This document shows positions 1 to 9,810 of a DNA stretch of 19,001 bases, piece by piece. A program made the translations under genes and the position numbers. Origin of the DNA: Flammeovirgaceae bacterium (GTDB lineage: Bacteria; Bacteroidota; Bacteroidia; Cytophagales; Cyclobacteriaceae); assembly GCA_003229495.1 (NCBI GenBank), contig QIEB01000482.1, forward strand, positions 1-19,001, given 5' to 3'. The notes under the pieces are model-generated. The model worked only from the letters and a program-made list of their open reading frames with translations. It was not told the DNA's origin and made no database searches. Each line of letters begins with the position of its first letter. The stretch's first letter is position 1.

Positions 1-1608
1 GTTATCCATAAGAACCGTCCCAATTTAGATTCGATAAAGGGACCCTTTGCCACTGACAGGAAAGTAGCCACATTGGAAGAAGCGTTGGTAGGTGCCGATA
101 TGTTTTTGGGGTTATCCAAGGGAAATATACTGAAGGGAGAAGCGCTCAAAAGCATGTCTGCCAACCCAATTGTCTTTGCTTTGGCTAACCCTGATCCGGA
201 AATTCCCTACGAAGAAGCTCTGGCTGCCCGCAAAGACATAATTATGGCAACAGGAAGATCTGACCATCCGAATCAGGTAAATAATGTACTGGGCTTTCCT
301 TACATATTCAGAGGCGCGTTAGATGTCCGGGCCACTGCGATTAATGAAGAAATGAAACTGGCTGCAGTATATGCTCTAACTGCCCTTGCAAAAGAACCAG
401 TGCCGGATCTTGTAGGTAAAGCGTATGGCAAGAAATCACTGGTCTTTGGCAGGGACTATTTAATACCAAAACCCCTTGATCCCAGACTTATTACCACTAT
501 TTCTCCTGCAGTGGCCAAAGCTGCTATAGACAGCGGTGTCAGCGGATTGGAAATCAGTGACTGGGATCTGTACCATCAGGACCTTCAAAAACGCATTGGC
601 ATCCATCATAAATTGGCCAGTTATATGATTAGCAGAGCCAAAAAGGATCCCAGAAAAGTTGTTTTCGCCGAAGCAGACAATTACAAGATCCTAAAAGCCG
701 CTGAAATCATCATGGAAGAAGGTATTGCCAAGCCGGTATTGCTTGGCAACAAGGGACATATCAAAGAACTGACCGAAACATACAATCTGGATATAGGTAA
801 CTGTCAGATCATTGATACTTCTGAAGAAGAAGAACTAACTGAGGAGTTCGGAAAAGTGCTGTATGAGAAAAGAAAGCGTAAAGGTTTGACTTTTTACGAA
901 GGCAAAAAACTCATGCGTGAACGGAATTACTTTGGTGCTATGATGGTTGAACAAGGAAGAGCAGATGCATTTATTTCAGGGCTCACCAAAGACTATCCCA
1001 AAACCATTATCCCAGCCTTACAGGTAATTGGCACTAAGCCTGAAGTCAATAAGGTGGCTGGCATGTACATTATATCAAACAAAAAAGACTCCTATTTCTT
1101 TGCTGACACCACGGTTAATGTAAATCCCAGTGCCGAAGATCTGGTAGAGATTATAAGATTGACCGCCAACGCGGTGAAATTTTTTGACATCGAACCTAGA
1201 ATGGCTGTTCTATCCTACTCTAATTTTGGATCCAGTAAGGGAGCAGTACCGGTAAAAGCTGCCCGAGCTACCGCTTTAGCAAAAGAGAAGTATCCTGACC
1301 TGATCATTGATGGGGACATACAGGCCAACGTGGCCCTGAATATTGAAATTCTGCAGACCAACTATCCTTTCAGTGAAATTGCCGAAAAAGGGGCCAATAC
1401 CTTAATCTTTCCTGATCTGGACTCTGGCAATATTGCCTACAAGTTACTCATGGAGATAGGGGGTGCCGAAGCCATAGGCCCAATTCTTATGGGAATGAAC
1501 AAACCGGTCCATGTCTTGCAGCTGGGTAGTTCAGTTAGAGAGATTGTAAATATGGTAGCAATCGCGGTGGTGGAAGCTCAAATTAACAAGTCCAAGGGCA
1601 CTGCTTAA
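1..1608 (+). CDS. maeB: NADP-dependent malic enzyme with C-terminal phosphotransacetylase-like domain (MaeB type), 5' end outside window
   Basis: The frame is open from base 1, so the gene begins upstream; 535 codons are visible. MaeB proteins are usually around 760 residues, so roughly 225 N-terminal residues, including much of the malic domain, are missing. The visible first ~195 residues are the end of the malic enzyme NAD(P)-binding domain, with the motif FALANPDPE and the conserved stretch ATGRSDHPNQVNNVLGFP. From about residue 200 to the end lies a phosphate acetyl/butyryltransferase-like domain, recognisable by FISGLTKDYPKTI and by the ending HVLQLGSSVREIVNM. The family oxidatively decarboxylates malate to pyruvate in the cytoplasm; the PTA-like domain is generally regarded as regulatory (acetyl-CoA sensing) rather than catalytic. 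The TTG at 73 is only an internal codon, not a start. ruvA follows 42 nt downstream. Confidence 0.95.
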   Translation, partial: VIHKNRPNLDSIKGPFATDRKVATLEEALVGADMFLGLSKGNILKGEALKSMSANPIVFALANPDPEIPYEEALAARKDIIMATGRSDHPNQVNNVLGFPYIFRGALDVRATAINEEMKLAAVYALTALAKEPVPDLVGKAYGKKSLVFGRDYLIPKPLDPRLITTISPAVAKAAIDSGVSGLEISDWDLYHQDLQKRIGIHHKLASYMISRAKKDPRKVVFAEADNYKILKAAEIIMEEGIAKPVLLGNKGHIKELTETYNLDIGNCQIIDTSEEEELTEEFGKVLYEKRKRKGLTFYEGKKLMRERNYFGAMMVEQGRADAFISGLTKDYPKTIIPALQVIGTKPEVNKVAGMYIISNKKDSYFFADTTVNVNPSAEDLVEIIRLTANAVKFFDIEPRMAVLSYSNFGSSKGAVPVKAARATALAKEKYPDLIIDGDIQANVALNIEILQTNYPFSEIAEKGANTLIFPDLDSGNIAYKLLMEIGGAEAIGPILMGMNKPVHVLQLGSSVREIVNMVAIAVVEAQINKSKGTA

Positions 1609-1622
1609 AAGGCAAATTGTAT

Positions 1623-1630
1623 TACCTTTG
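1623..1630 (+). promoter_or_regulatory. Possible Bacteroidota -7 promoter element upstream of ruvA
   Basis: TACCTTTG matches the Bacteroidota -7 consensus TAnnTTTG exactly and ends 20 nt before the ruvA ATG, in the 42-nt gap after maeB. I see no TTG or TTTG at the usual -33 distance, so this is only half a promoter. If functional it would drive ruvA-sprA independently of maeB. An 8-base motif can occur by chance. Confidence 0.35.
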
Positions 1631-1650
1631 GAGGCAACGAATAGCAGGTA

Positions 1651-2244
1651 ATGTTTGCATATATTGAAGGCTCCCTGGTGGTTCGTGAGCCTGCTTTTGT
1701 GGTGATCGATGTTGGGGGTATAGGGTATGAATTGAAAATAACACTTGGCACCTACTCAGCTATTAAAAGTATGAGTAAGGTGAAGTTGTTTACTTATTCC
1801 CACATAAAAGAAGATGCCTATACTCTTTATGGGTTTGTCGATCAATCGGAGAAAAACCTGTTCATGGCTCTTATTTCTATTTCCGGAGTGGGCCCTGCTA
1901 CCGGGGTGATGATTTTGTCCTCTTTGTCGCCTGAGGAAATTCAACAAGCGATTTTGACTGAGAATGCACCGATAATTCAAAGTGTTAAGGGTGTAGGTGC
2001 CAAAACGGCACAACGGATCATTTTAGAGCTTAAAGACAAGCTGCTAAAAGAAAATTTAGTGGTCCAATCCGGGCAAAATAACCTTGTTTTGCACAATAGC
2101 CTTCAAGAAGAAGCGTTATCCGCCTTAGTCACCCTGGGGATTAACAAAAATGTGGCCGGAAAAGCCATTATTAACAACCTGAAAAATGCCAACAAGGATT
2201 TAACTGTTGAAGAGCTAATTAAGCGGGTTCTTAAATCATCCTAA
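1651..2244 (+). CDS. ruvA: Holliday junction branch migration complex subunit RuvA
   Basis: RuvA binds four-way DNA junctions as a tetramer and loads the RuvB motor for branch migration during recombinational repair. The protein is 197 aa, close to the ~200 aa typical of the family. Visible parts are the N-terminal OB-fold (about residues 1-65, beginning MFAYIEGSLV), two helix-hairpin-helix motifs (GVGPATG near residue 80 and GVGAKTAQRII near 115), a variable linker, and the C-terminal RuvB-contacting domain (about 150-197, ending VEELIKRVLKSS). The ATG at 1651 gives the expected N-terminus. A GGAGG lies about 17 nt upstream, which is too far for a standard Shine-Dalgarno, and Bacteroidota often do without one. 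sprA starts only 5 nt after the stop, suggesting co-transcription. Confidence 0.97.
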   Translation: MFAYIEGSLVVREPAFVVIDVGGIGYELKITLGTYSAIKSMSKVKLFTYSHIKEDAYTLYGFVDQSEKNLFMALISISGVGPATGVMILSSLSPEEIQQAILTENAPIIQSVKGVGAKTAQRIILELKDKLLKENLVVQSGQNNLVLHNSLQEEALSALVTLGINKNVAGKAIINNLKNANKDLTVEELIKRVLKSS

Positions 2245-2249
2245 AAGCA

Positions 2250-5200
2250 TTGCATTTCAATATCTACAAGTATACCTTATCAGGGATCCTGATACTCCTA
2301 TTAATGGAATGTGCATCCCATAAATCACAGGGTGCCAGCAATTCTTCGTTCCTTTTCCAACAGGTCACTGATACTATCCCTTCTGATACCAAACCCAAGA
2401 GCTATCAACGCAGCCGACAACCAACTTATAATCCACGCGACCGTTTGGGTGACCCTTTTTCCGACCTGGGTGATCAGTCCCCCTTAATCAACAAAGACCC
2501 TTTTGACTTAAATGTAGAGGTTGAGGTTGATACCGGAATGAACTACAGCATATATGAACGGATGAATGGGTTGGATTACAGGCCACCTACCATAATGACA
2601 TTTGAGGAATATTCGCGTCTGGTCGAGCGCAATATGATCCGTGATTATTGGAAGACCAAGGCCGCCGAATTAGACGGGGAAAGCGCCATCAGCGGTAAAC
2701 GGTTGATACCCAAAATCCCTATCAGCCCGGTTTTTGATCGAATTTTTGGCGGCAGTTTTGTAGACATTCAGCCCAATGGTTCAGTGACACTTGATTTTGG
2801 GTTTAGGTCAGAACGGATCTTTAACCCTTCAATTCCCATACGGCGCCAAAAACAGGGCACCTTCGATTTTGAACAAAGGATCGGTATGAACGTAATTGGC
2901 AGGATCGGTGAGAAACTGAGAGTAACCGCAAATTTCGACAATAACACCTCCTTCGATTTTGAAAATGACCTTCGGGTAGAGTACACCGGATTTGAAGAGG
3001 ACATCATCAAAAAAATCGAAATTGGTAACGTCAGTATGGGCATTAGCAATAGTTTGATCAGAGGTTCTCAGAATCTATTTGGAGTTAAAACAGAGCTTCA
3101 GTTTGGCAAACTGTTTGTAACAGGGGTGTTTTCCACCCAAAGAGGAAGTACTGATGCCATCACCATTGAAGGGGGATCGCAAGCTAGAGAATTTGAGATT
3201 TCCTCCGCAGATTACGACGAAAACCGACATTTCTTTCTGGGGCATTTCTTCAGAGACAACTATAATCCCTGGTTGACCTCATTGCCACAGATTATTTCCC
3301 GGGTAAATATCACCCGGGTCGAAGTATATGTTTTGAATAGGAATAATGATACAGAAACCCTCCGGAATTTCGCCGCCTACATGGACCTTGGCGAAGGCGA
3401 GGTCATCGAAAGAACGGATATCTTTACCAGCAATGACCCGAATTCCCCTAATGCCAACGATGCCAACAACCTTTTGGATGTGGTATCGGATCCGATATTC
3501 AGAGATGTCAGTAAGGTTAGTGATGAACTGACTGCGCTTGGTCTGAATAAATCTTCGGACTTTGAGGTGATAAGAGGAGCTCGTAAACTCAATGATCGGG
3601 AATACACCATTAGCAAACAGCTCGGGTACATCAATCTTTTCAGAAAACTTCAAAATGATGAAGTATTGGCAGTGGCCTATGAATACAATATCAATGGAGA
3701 GAATTTCAAAGTGGGAGAACTAACAGACGATTATGCCAATCGGCCTGAAGACCAGGTAATATTTTTGAAGCTGCTTAGGCCGGGTAAAATCAATACCACT
3801 GCCAATACCTGGGACTTAATGATGAAAAATATTTATAGCCTAAATGCCAATCAGGTAACTCAGGAAGCATTTCAGTTACGAATTATCTATAGGGATGATA
3901 TTACCGGACAAGACAACCCAAGTTTACATGAGGGAGTAAACACCAAGAATATTCCATTAGTGGAGTTGTTCGGTCTTGACCAGTTGAATTCTAACCTCGA
4001 TCCGCAGCCTGATGGGAATTTTGACTTTGTCGATGGGCTTACTATAAACACCGATGTGGGTAACATTATTTTTCCTGTGCTGGAGCCCTTTGGCAGTGAC
4101 CTTGATAAATTCTTCGCTGACAACGAGCAAGAACTTAAGGACCGGTTTGTGTTTAATGAACTGTATTCGGGCACCAAAAACGATGCTCAACAAAACGTAC
4201 TTTTAAATAAATTTTTCATTAAAGGGCAACTGCAGGCAGGGTCATCCAATGAGATAGTGTTGCCTGGGATCAATATTGCAGAAAATTCAGTTACCGTAAC
4301 TGCGGGAAATACCATACTTACTGAAGGGGTGCATTACCGGGTGGACTACAATCTGGGGAAGGTAATCATAATCGATGAAGGAATTATGATATCCGGAAAA
4401 CAGATCAATATTAGCTATGAAAAGGCAGACTTGTTCAACTTTCAAACCAGAAGTCTTATGGGTACCCGTCTGGATTACCGGTTTAATGAAGATGTAAATC
4501 TTGGCGCAACATTATTGTACCTTAATGAACGTCCATTGATCACCAGGATAAGCGTAGGAAATGAACCAGTTCGCAACGTTAAATGGGGATTGGACTTTAA
4601 TTATAGAAAAGAATCCCGGTTTTTAACAGAATTGGTGGATGCCTTGCCTTTAATTAGTACTAAAGAGCCATCCAACGTGGTTTTCAATGCAGAGTTTGCC
4701 CAGTTGCTTCCTGGGACTTCTAACCGGAACGGAGGGGAAGGGCTGGCCTATCTTGACGATTTTGAAGCTGCTGTGACACCATTTAATCTTGGAAGCATGA
4801 TCAGCTGGAAGCTGGCCAGTACACCGGCCACCGATGATGGTAGATTTGGAATGCCCAGTGCCAATAACCTTACCGCTGGATATAAACGGGGCGAGGTGGC
4901 CTGGTATATAGTAGATAACGTGTTTTATCGCAGCAACGACAGCAATACACCTGAAAATATTGATACTGACAATCACTACTCCAGATCAGTCATCCCACAG
5001 GAAATCTTTGCAGAACAGGACCGCCAACAAGTAAATATTAATCTACCCATTTTTGACATTGCCTACTTCCCTACTGAACGGGGACCCTACAACTATAACC
5101 CTGGCATTCTTAATGATGGAAGTTTACCTGACCCAGAGGACAACTGGGGAGGCCTAACCCGGGCCATCACATCCGATGTGGATTTTGATAAAACCAACAT

Positions 5201-8200
5201 TGAGTTCGTAGAGTTTTGGTTGATGGACCCCTTTATTGCAGGACCCAATGGAAGGGTGTTGGTTGGGGACAACCCTGTAAACAACACAGATCTAAACGGA
5301 AAATTAATCCTGAATCTAGGCAGTGTATCTGAAGATGTTATTCCCGATGATAGTCACGGATTTGAAAACGGGATGCCTGCTGATGGGATAGTTACTGATG
5401 GCAATACCAATACTAGTACCTGGGGTCGAACCACTACCTTGCAGTTCTTGACCAATGCTTTTGATAATACTACCAGTTCCAGAGATAATCAGGACATCGG
5501 GTTGGACGGAGTCAATAGTGAAACGGAATTTAATGATACTCTATATACGGAGTTTAAACAAAGGGTGGCATTGTTACCTCCTCAGATTAGGCAGGAAATC
5601 GAAGCAGATATCTCCGGGGATGATTTTACTTATTTTTTGAACGCAGCTAAGGATGCTGAGAATCAACAGATTGTTGAACGTTACCAGGATTTTAACCATA
5701 TGGAAAACAACTCCCCGGTGGCAACCGATGCCAGTCAATCCTTTATCCCTTCCGGAAGTAATTTTCCGGAGAATGAAGACCTGAACATTGATAATACTAT
5801 TAGCGACCTCGAAGAATACTACGAGTATTCTATAGACCTGAATCCATCGGCACTAGTAGTTGGAAACCAAAATATTGAAGACAAAGTTACTAACACCATT
5901 AACGGAGATCAAGTTGCCTGGTACTTGTTTCGTATACCCGTAAGACAACCGGACCGAAAGCAAGGTAGTATTGAAGGTTTTAAGTCCATCCGATATATGA
6001 GAATGTATATGACGGGCTTTACCAAGCCTGTAGTACTCCGTATGGCGGATTTTCATTTAGTAGGTAGCCAATGGCGACGTTTTAATGAGAGTCTGGAAGA
6101 AACAGGGTTCTTTGAAGACCGGGACAACCAGGACCCCAGATTTACAATCTCAGTGGTTAGTGTAGAAAAGAACCCCGGGTACGTGGTCCCGCCAGGATTT
6201 CAAAGAGACCGTGACAATACCTCAACACTGGAAAGGCGCCTGAATGAACAGTCCATTGAACTGTGCGTAGTGGATCTACCTGACCGTGACGCCAAAGCGG
6301 TGTTCAAAAACGTGGACTTTGACTTGATTAATTACGGGCGCATCAAGATGTTCCTGCATGCTGAAAGTGCAGATACCCAGGATGATGAACTCACTGCGTT
6401 TTTGCGTATAGGTACGGATTTCACCCAAAACTACTATGAGATTCAGATACCCTTGAAGATGACCCCGAATGGAAGTAGTGATCCCAGTGCGATATGGCCA
6501 TTGGAGAATGAAATTGATTTGGATATTAATGAGTTGTATCAATTAAAAAGTCTTAGAAACCGGTTGAATGCGGCTATCAATTTGCCGTTTCCACAAGGTG
6601 GGCCTCAAATTGTTGGGCGCCACGGAATCAGGGTTTTGGGAAATCCGGATATGTCCACTGTCTATGCCATGATGATCGGGATAAGAAACCCTGAAAGCAC
6701 TGATGGCGCTCCAAAATCTGTTTGCATCTGGGCCAACGAGCTTCGGGTAAGTGATTTTGACCAAACAGCAGGTTGGGCAGCCAATGCAAGCTTGAATATG
6801 AAACTGGCAGATCTCGGAAATTTGAGCACTTCTATAAGGCATTCCACCTTCGGATTTGGCAGCATCCAGGACCGTATCTCCGATAGAAGCCGGGAAGAAA
6901 TTACAGAGTTTGATGTTTCTGCTAATTTAAACCTGGAAAAATTCCTTCCGGAAAAGTTCGGCCTTCAAATTCCTATGTATGCCAGCTACCAGACATCTAC
7001 AATCACCCCCCAATTTGATCCCAGGGACCCGGATATAACTCTGGAAAACTCTCTTGCATCCATTAGTGATGAGACTGAACGGGATCGTTACCGCAAAATC
7101 GCTCAGGACCAGACCACCCGAAGAAGTCTCAATTTTACCAACGTCAGGAAAGTAAAAACCAACCAGGAATCCAAATCCAGAGTGTATGATATAGAAAACT
7201 TCTCGTTCACTTACGCATTTAGTGATATTCAAAGGCACAGTTTCCAAATGGAAACCTATCAGTATAAATCATACAAAGGTGCCCTGTCTTATAATTTCAG
7301 CCCCAAGGAATGGAATATTTCACCTCTTAAAGATTCTGAATCTTTCGGTTCTCCCTATTTACAGATGATTAAGGATATTAATTTTTCACCAATACCCAGT
7401 AATTTTTCATTCAGGGCAGATGTAGACCGTCGGTTTATTAAAACCCAGTTATGGGGTGTGGACGAAAACAATAATCTAACAATTGATGGTATAGAACCTT
7501 ATTTTGAGAAGAGTTTTACTTTTAGTCGTATCTATAACCTCAGATGGAACCTGTCACGCAACTTATCACTTGACTATTCAGCCCGTGCTATGGCCATTGT
7601 AGATGAGCCTGAAGGTGAACTTGACAGCAGCGAAAAACGACAACAGGTAAGAAGCAATTTACTGGATTTAGGAAGGTTAAAGAATTTCGATCAGACCATA
7701 GCCCTCAACTACCGGCTTCCACTAGATAAGATCCCATTCACCGACTGGATTAATGCAGACTTGGGTTATAATATCAACTATACCTGGACCTCGGGGGCCT
7801 TTAACCCTTTAAATGAAGGGAATCAAAAAGATACCTTAGGTAATATCGTTCAGAATAACCGGGACCGAAACATTACCAGCCGGGTAGATCTTGTAAAATT
7901 GTATAATAAAATCACTTTTCTTAAAGATCTCAATGAGCCATCCCGTGGACGTACCAGGCCCAATCCCAACGATACTACTATGCAGACATCGAAAAATGGC
8001 TTGGTAAAAACCGCCCTGCGGGTTTTAATGTCCTTGAGGTCTGTAAATGCAACATTTAGCAAACGTGAGGGTACGATTCTCACCGGGTTTATGCCTGATG
8101 CCTTCTTGTTTGGCTTGGATAAAGGCTTCAACGCCCCGGGATGGCCCTTTGTGCTTGGTAGTCAGAGCCTTTCCATCAAAGACAAAGTTATTGAGAACGG

Positions 8201-9374
8201 ATGGTTAGCACCCAGCCCGTTCCTGACCCAGCCATTTGGGCAATCCAGTACTATTGACCTGAACATTACCGGAAGGGTGGAACCGCTGCGAGACCTCCGT
8301 ATAGATGTTAGCATGCGGAAGCTAAAATCGGCAATATACAATGAGATATTCCGTTTCGACGATGATCGAGTAACCATTTCCTCCTTTAACCCCACCCGAA
8401 GCGGAAGCTATAGTATTTCATATTTTACTTTGAAAACTGCATTTAGCGGGAGCAGGCCAGACAATACCAGCCCTGTTTTTGAGGATTTCGAAAATAACAT
8501 TAGTATTATCCAACAACGACTGGAGTCGGAAAATGCCAACCCCGGCGGTTCTTATGGATCACAATCACAAGATGTGCTTATCCCTGCTTTTCTTGCTGCT
8601 TATGCCGGAAAGGATCCTAATACAATTAACCTGACACCCTTTCCTCGGACGCCGCTGCCAAATTGGCGAGTTGACTACGCGGGATTGAGTAAGATCCCTA
8701 AATGGTCAGAAATTTTCTCTTCGATAAACCTGACCCACAGTTATACCTCTACCTATGATGTTATTGGGTTTACAGCCTCCGGTCAATACCTTGATCCAGA
8801 ATTAATTACTCTGGACAACAATGTGGAAGATTACCCATTGGCATCAGTATTTAATAATAATGGGGAATGGGTGCCTCTATATGTGATCAATCAGGTAGTC
8901 ATTACCGAGCGATTCGCACCCCTGATAGGTGTGAATTTGCGTACCAAAAGCAGACTTGATTTTCGTATCGAGTATAGACAGGAGCGTAATCTTGCATTAC
9001 AACTTTCCAATGCTCAAGTGACAGAGCTTAATAGAAAGGATTTTGTAGTAGATATAGGCTATCGCAAACAAGGCTTCAAAATTCCCTGGAAAATTGGAGG
9101 GCAAACAGTCACCCTTGAAAATGATCTCACTTTTAGATTGGCCCTTAGTATTGGTGAAAGCGAAACTGTTCAGCGTAAAATCGAAGAGTCTAATACCATT
9201 ACCAGCGGTAATCTTAACTTTCAGGTAAGTCCAACTATCAACTATGTGGTGAACGACCGGCTTAATGTTCAAATCTATTTTGAACGAAACATAAATGAAC
9301 CTAAAGTAACTAATTCATTTAAACGTGCCACTACCAGATTCGGTACCCAAGTCAGTTTCAGTTTGGCCCAATAA
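2250..9374 (+). CDS. sprA: SprA/Sov, outer-membrane translocon of the type IX secretion system
   Basis: SprA (Sov in Porphyromonas) is the very large beta-barrel through which T9SS cargo crosses the outer membrane; in Flavobacterium johnsoniae it has 36 strands with a lateral gate covered by PorV. The 2374 aa here match the usual ~2400-2500 aa. Recognisable family segments include GGSFVDIQPNGSVTLDFGF (near residue 167), TANFDNNTSFDFEND (near 230), QPDGNFDFVDG (near 585) and EGLAYLDDFEAA (near 830). The frame is uninterrupted. The start is inferred to be TTG at 2250: an in-frame stop lies at 2232-2234, TTG is the only canonical start before the hydrophobic segment (residues about 8-20), and the first in-frame ATG (2304) would remove that export signal. 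The Cys in LMEC does not form a good lipobox because of Glu at -1. It lies between ruvA and gcvH, a linkage familiar in Bacteroidota. Confidence 0.96.
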   Translation: MHFNIYKYTLSGILILLLMECASHKSQGASNSSFLFQQVTDTIPSDTKPKSYQRSRQPTYNPRDRLGDPFSDLGDQSPLINKDPFDLNVEVEVDTGMNYSIYERMNGLDYRPPTIMTFEEYSRLVERNMIRDYWKTKAAELDGESAISGKRLIPKIPISPVFDRIFGGSFVDIQPNGSVTLDFGFRSERIFNPSIPIRRQKQGTFDFEQRIGMNVIGRIGEKLRVTANFDNNTSFDFENDLRVEYTGFEEDIIKKIEIGNVSMGISNSLIRGSQNLFGVKTELQFGKLFVTGVFSTQRGSTDAITIEGGSQAREFEISSADYDENRHFFLGHFFRDNYNPWLTSLPQIISRVNITRVEVYVLNRNNDTETLRNFAAYMDLGEGEVIERTDIFTSNDPNSPNANDANNLLDVVSDPIFRDVSKVSDELTALGLNKSSDFEVIRGARKLNDREYTISKQLGYINLFRKLQNDEVLAVAYEYNINGENFKVGELTDDYANRPEDQVIFLKLLRPGKINTTANTWDLMMKNIYSLNANQVTQEAFQLRIIYRDDITGQDNPSLHEGVNTKNIPLVELFGLDQLNSNLDPQPDGNFDFVDGLTINTDVGNIIFPVLEPFGSDLDKFFADNEQELKDRFVFNELYSGTKNDAQQNVLLNKFFIKGQLQAGSSNEIVLPGINIAENSVTVTAGNTILTEGVHYRVDYNLGKVIIIDEGIMISGKQINISYEKADLFNFQTRSLMGTRLDYRFNEDVNLGATLLYLNERPLITRISVGNEPVRNVKWGLDFNYRKESRFLTELVDALPLISTKEPSNVVFNAEFAQLLPGTSNRNGGEGLAYLDDFEAAVTPFNLGSMISWKLASTPATDDGRFGMPSANNLTAGYKRGEVAWYIVDNVFYRSNDSNTPENIDTDNHYSRSVIPQEIFAEQDRQQVNINLPIFDIAYFPTERGPYNYNPGILNDGSLPDPEDNWGGLTRAITSDVDFDKTNIEFVEFWLMDPFIAGPNGRVLVGDNPVNNTDLNGKLILNLGSVSEDVIPDDSHGFENGMPADGIVTDGNTNTSTWGRTTTLQFLTNAFDNTTSSRDNQDIGLDGVNSETEFNDTLYTEFKQRVALLPPQIRQEIEADISGDDFTYFLNAAKDAENQQIVERYQDFNHMENNSPVATDASQSFIPSGSNFPENEDLNIDNTISDLEEYYEYSIDLNPSALVVGNQNIEDKVTNTINGDQVAWYLFRIPVRQPDRKQGSIEGFKSIRYMRMYMTGFTKPVVLRMADFHLVGSQWRRFNESLEETGFFEDRDNQDPRFTISVVSVEKNPGYVVPPGFQRDRDNTSTLERRLNEQSIELCVVDLPDRDAKAVFKNVDFDLINYGRIKMFLHAESADTQDDELTAFLRIGTDFTQNYYEIQIPLKMTPNGSSDPSAIWPLENEIDLDINELYQLKSLRNRLNAAINLPFPQGGPQIVGRHGIRVLGNPDMSTVYAMMIGIRNPESTDGAPKSVCIWANELRVSDFDQTAGWAANASLNMKLADLGNLSTSIRHSTFGFGSIQDRISDRSREEITEFDVSANLNLEKFLPEKFGLQIPMYASYQTSTITPQFDPRDPDITLENSLASISDETERDRYRKIAQDQTTRRSLNFTNVRKVKTNQESKSRVYDIENFSFTYAFSDIQRHSFQMETYQYKSYKGALSYNFSPKEWNISPLKDSESFGSPYLQMIKDINFSPIPSNFSFRADVDRRFIKTQLWGVDENNNLTIDGIEPYFEKSFTFSRIYNLRWNLSRNLSLDYSARAMAIVDEPEGELDSSEKRQQVRSNLLDLGRLKNFDQTIALNYRLPLDKIPFTDWINADLGYNINYTWTSGAFNPLNEGNQKDTLGNIVQNNRDRNITSRVDLVKLYNKITFLKDLNEPSRGRTRPNPNDTTMQTSKNGLVKTALRVLMSLRSVNATFSKREGTILTGFMPDAFLFGLDKGFNAPGWPFVLGSQSLSIKDKVIENGWLAPSPFLTQPFGQSSTIDLNITGRVEPLRDLRIDVSMRKLKSAIYNEIFRFDDDRVTISSFNPTRSGSYSISYFTLKTAFSGSRPDNTSPVFEDFENNISIIQQRLESENANPGGSYGSQSQDVLIPAFLAAYAGKDPNTINLTPFPRTPLPNWRVDYAGLSKIPKWSEIFSSINLTHSYTSTYDVIGFTASGQYLDPELITLDNNVEDYPLASVFNNNGEWVPLYVINQVVITERFAPLIGVNLRTKSRLDFRIEYRQERNLALQLSNAQVTELNRKDFVVDIGYRKQGFKIPWKIGGQTVTLENDLTFRLALSIGESETVQRKIEESNTITSGNLNFQVSPTINYVVNDRLNVQIYFERNINEPKVTNSFKRATTRFGTQVSFSLAQ

Positions 9375-9378
9375 TATT

Positions 9379-9407
9379 TTTGCATTTACAAAAAGAATGT
9401 ATTTTTG
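9379..9407 (+). promoter_or_regulatory. Bacteroidota-type promoter for gcvH
   Basis: TTTG at 9379-9382 and TATTTTTG at 9400-9407 are separated by 17 nt. This fits the published Bacteroidota/Flavobacterium pattern of TTG or TTTG, a spacer of about 17-23 nt, then TAnnTTTG. The -7 box ends only 14 nt before the gcvH ATG at 9422, so the predicted transcript leader would be roughly ten bases or less. The element starts 5 nt after the sprA stop codon. Confidence 0.6.
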
Positions 9408-9421
9408 AAAAAACAAAGTAC

Positions 9422-9805
9422 ATGAACATTCCGGATAATCTAAAATACACCCAGGATCATGAATGGGTTTTGATCGATGAAGATGAGAAGTCCGCATTGG
9501 TGGGGATTACTGACTTCGCCCAGCAGGAACTTGGAGACATCGTGTTTATAGAAATAGAATCTCAAGGCCATAAAATTGATCGTGGAGAGATCTTTGGAAC
9601 GGTTGAAGCGGTGAAAACAGTGTCGGATCTGTTCATGCCATTGAGCGGTACGGTGTTAGAAGTTAATAAAGAACTCGAGGGAACCCCTGAAAGGGTCAAC
9701 GAAGATCCATATGGGAAAGGTTGGATAATTAGAATCATTCTTAATGATGAAGATCGTTCTGGCCTAATCAGCAGCACGGATTATGCAGTGTTAGTGGGGG
9801 CTTAG
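9422..9805 (+). CDS. gcvH: Glycine cleavage system H protein
   Basis: GcvH carries the lipoyl arm that shuttles the aminomethyl group between the P, T and L proteins of the glycine cleavage system in the cytoplasm. The 127-aa product is the normal size. It starts MNIPDNLKYTQDHEW, the family's usual opening, and has the lipoylation motif GTVEAVKTVSDLF with the acceptor Lys at residue 65, followed by the typical NEDPYGKGW near residue 93. The ATG at 9422 is chosen over an upstream TTG at 9380 because that extension has no family counterpart and would begin inside the promoter. The vanZ-like gene follows after 5 nt. No gcvP or gcvT is in this window, so the H protein is encoded apart from at least its immediate partners here. 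Confidence 0.97.
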   Translation: MNIPDNLKYTQDHEWVLIDEDEKSALVGITDFAQQELGDIVFIEIESQGHKIDRGEIFGTVEAVKTVSDLFMPLSGTVLEVNKELEGTPERVNEDPYGKGWIIRIILNDEDRSGLISSTDYAVLVGA

Positions 9806-9810
9806 AGCAG

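Noticed and set aside
2250..2320. SprA as a lipoprotein (Cys after LLLME)
   Set aside because: Glu at -1 relative to the Cys does not fit the lipobox, and SprA is known as a beta-barrel with an ordinary signal peptide.
3279..3653. 124-codon minus-strand open frame inside sprA, and other antisense frames across sprA
   Set aside because: They lie wholly within a strongly recognised coding gene, have no recognisable domains, and their composition is that of a reverse-complement shadow.
9380..9421. Upstream TTG start for gcvH (141 aa)
   Set aside because: The 14 extra residues have no counterpart in H proteins and the codon overlaps the predicted -33 promoter box.
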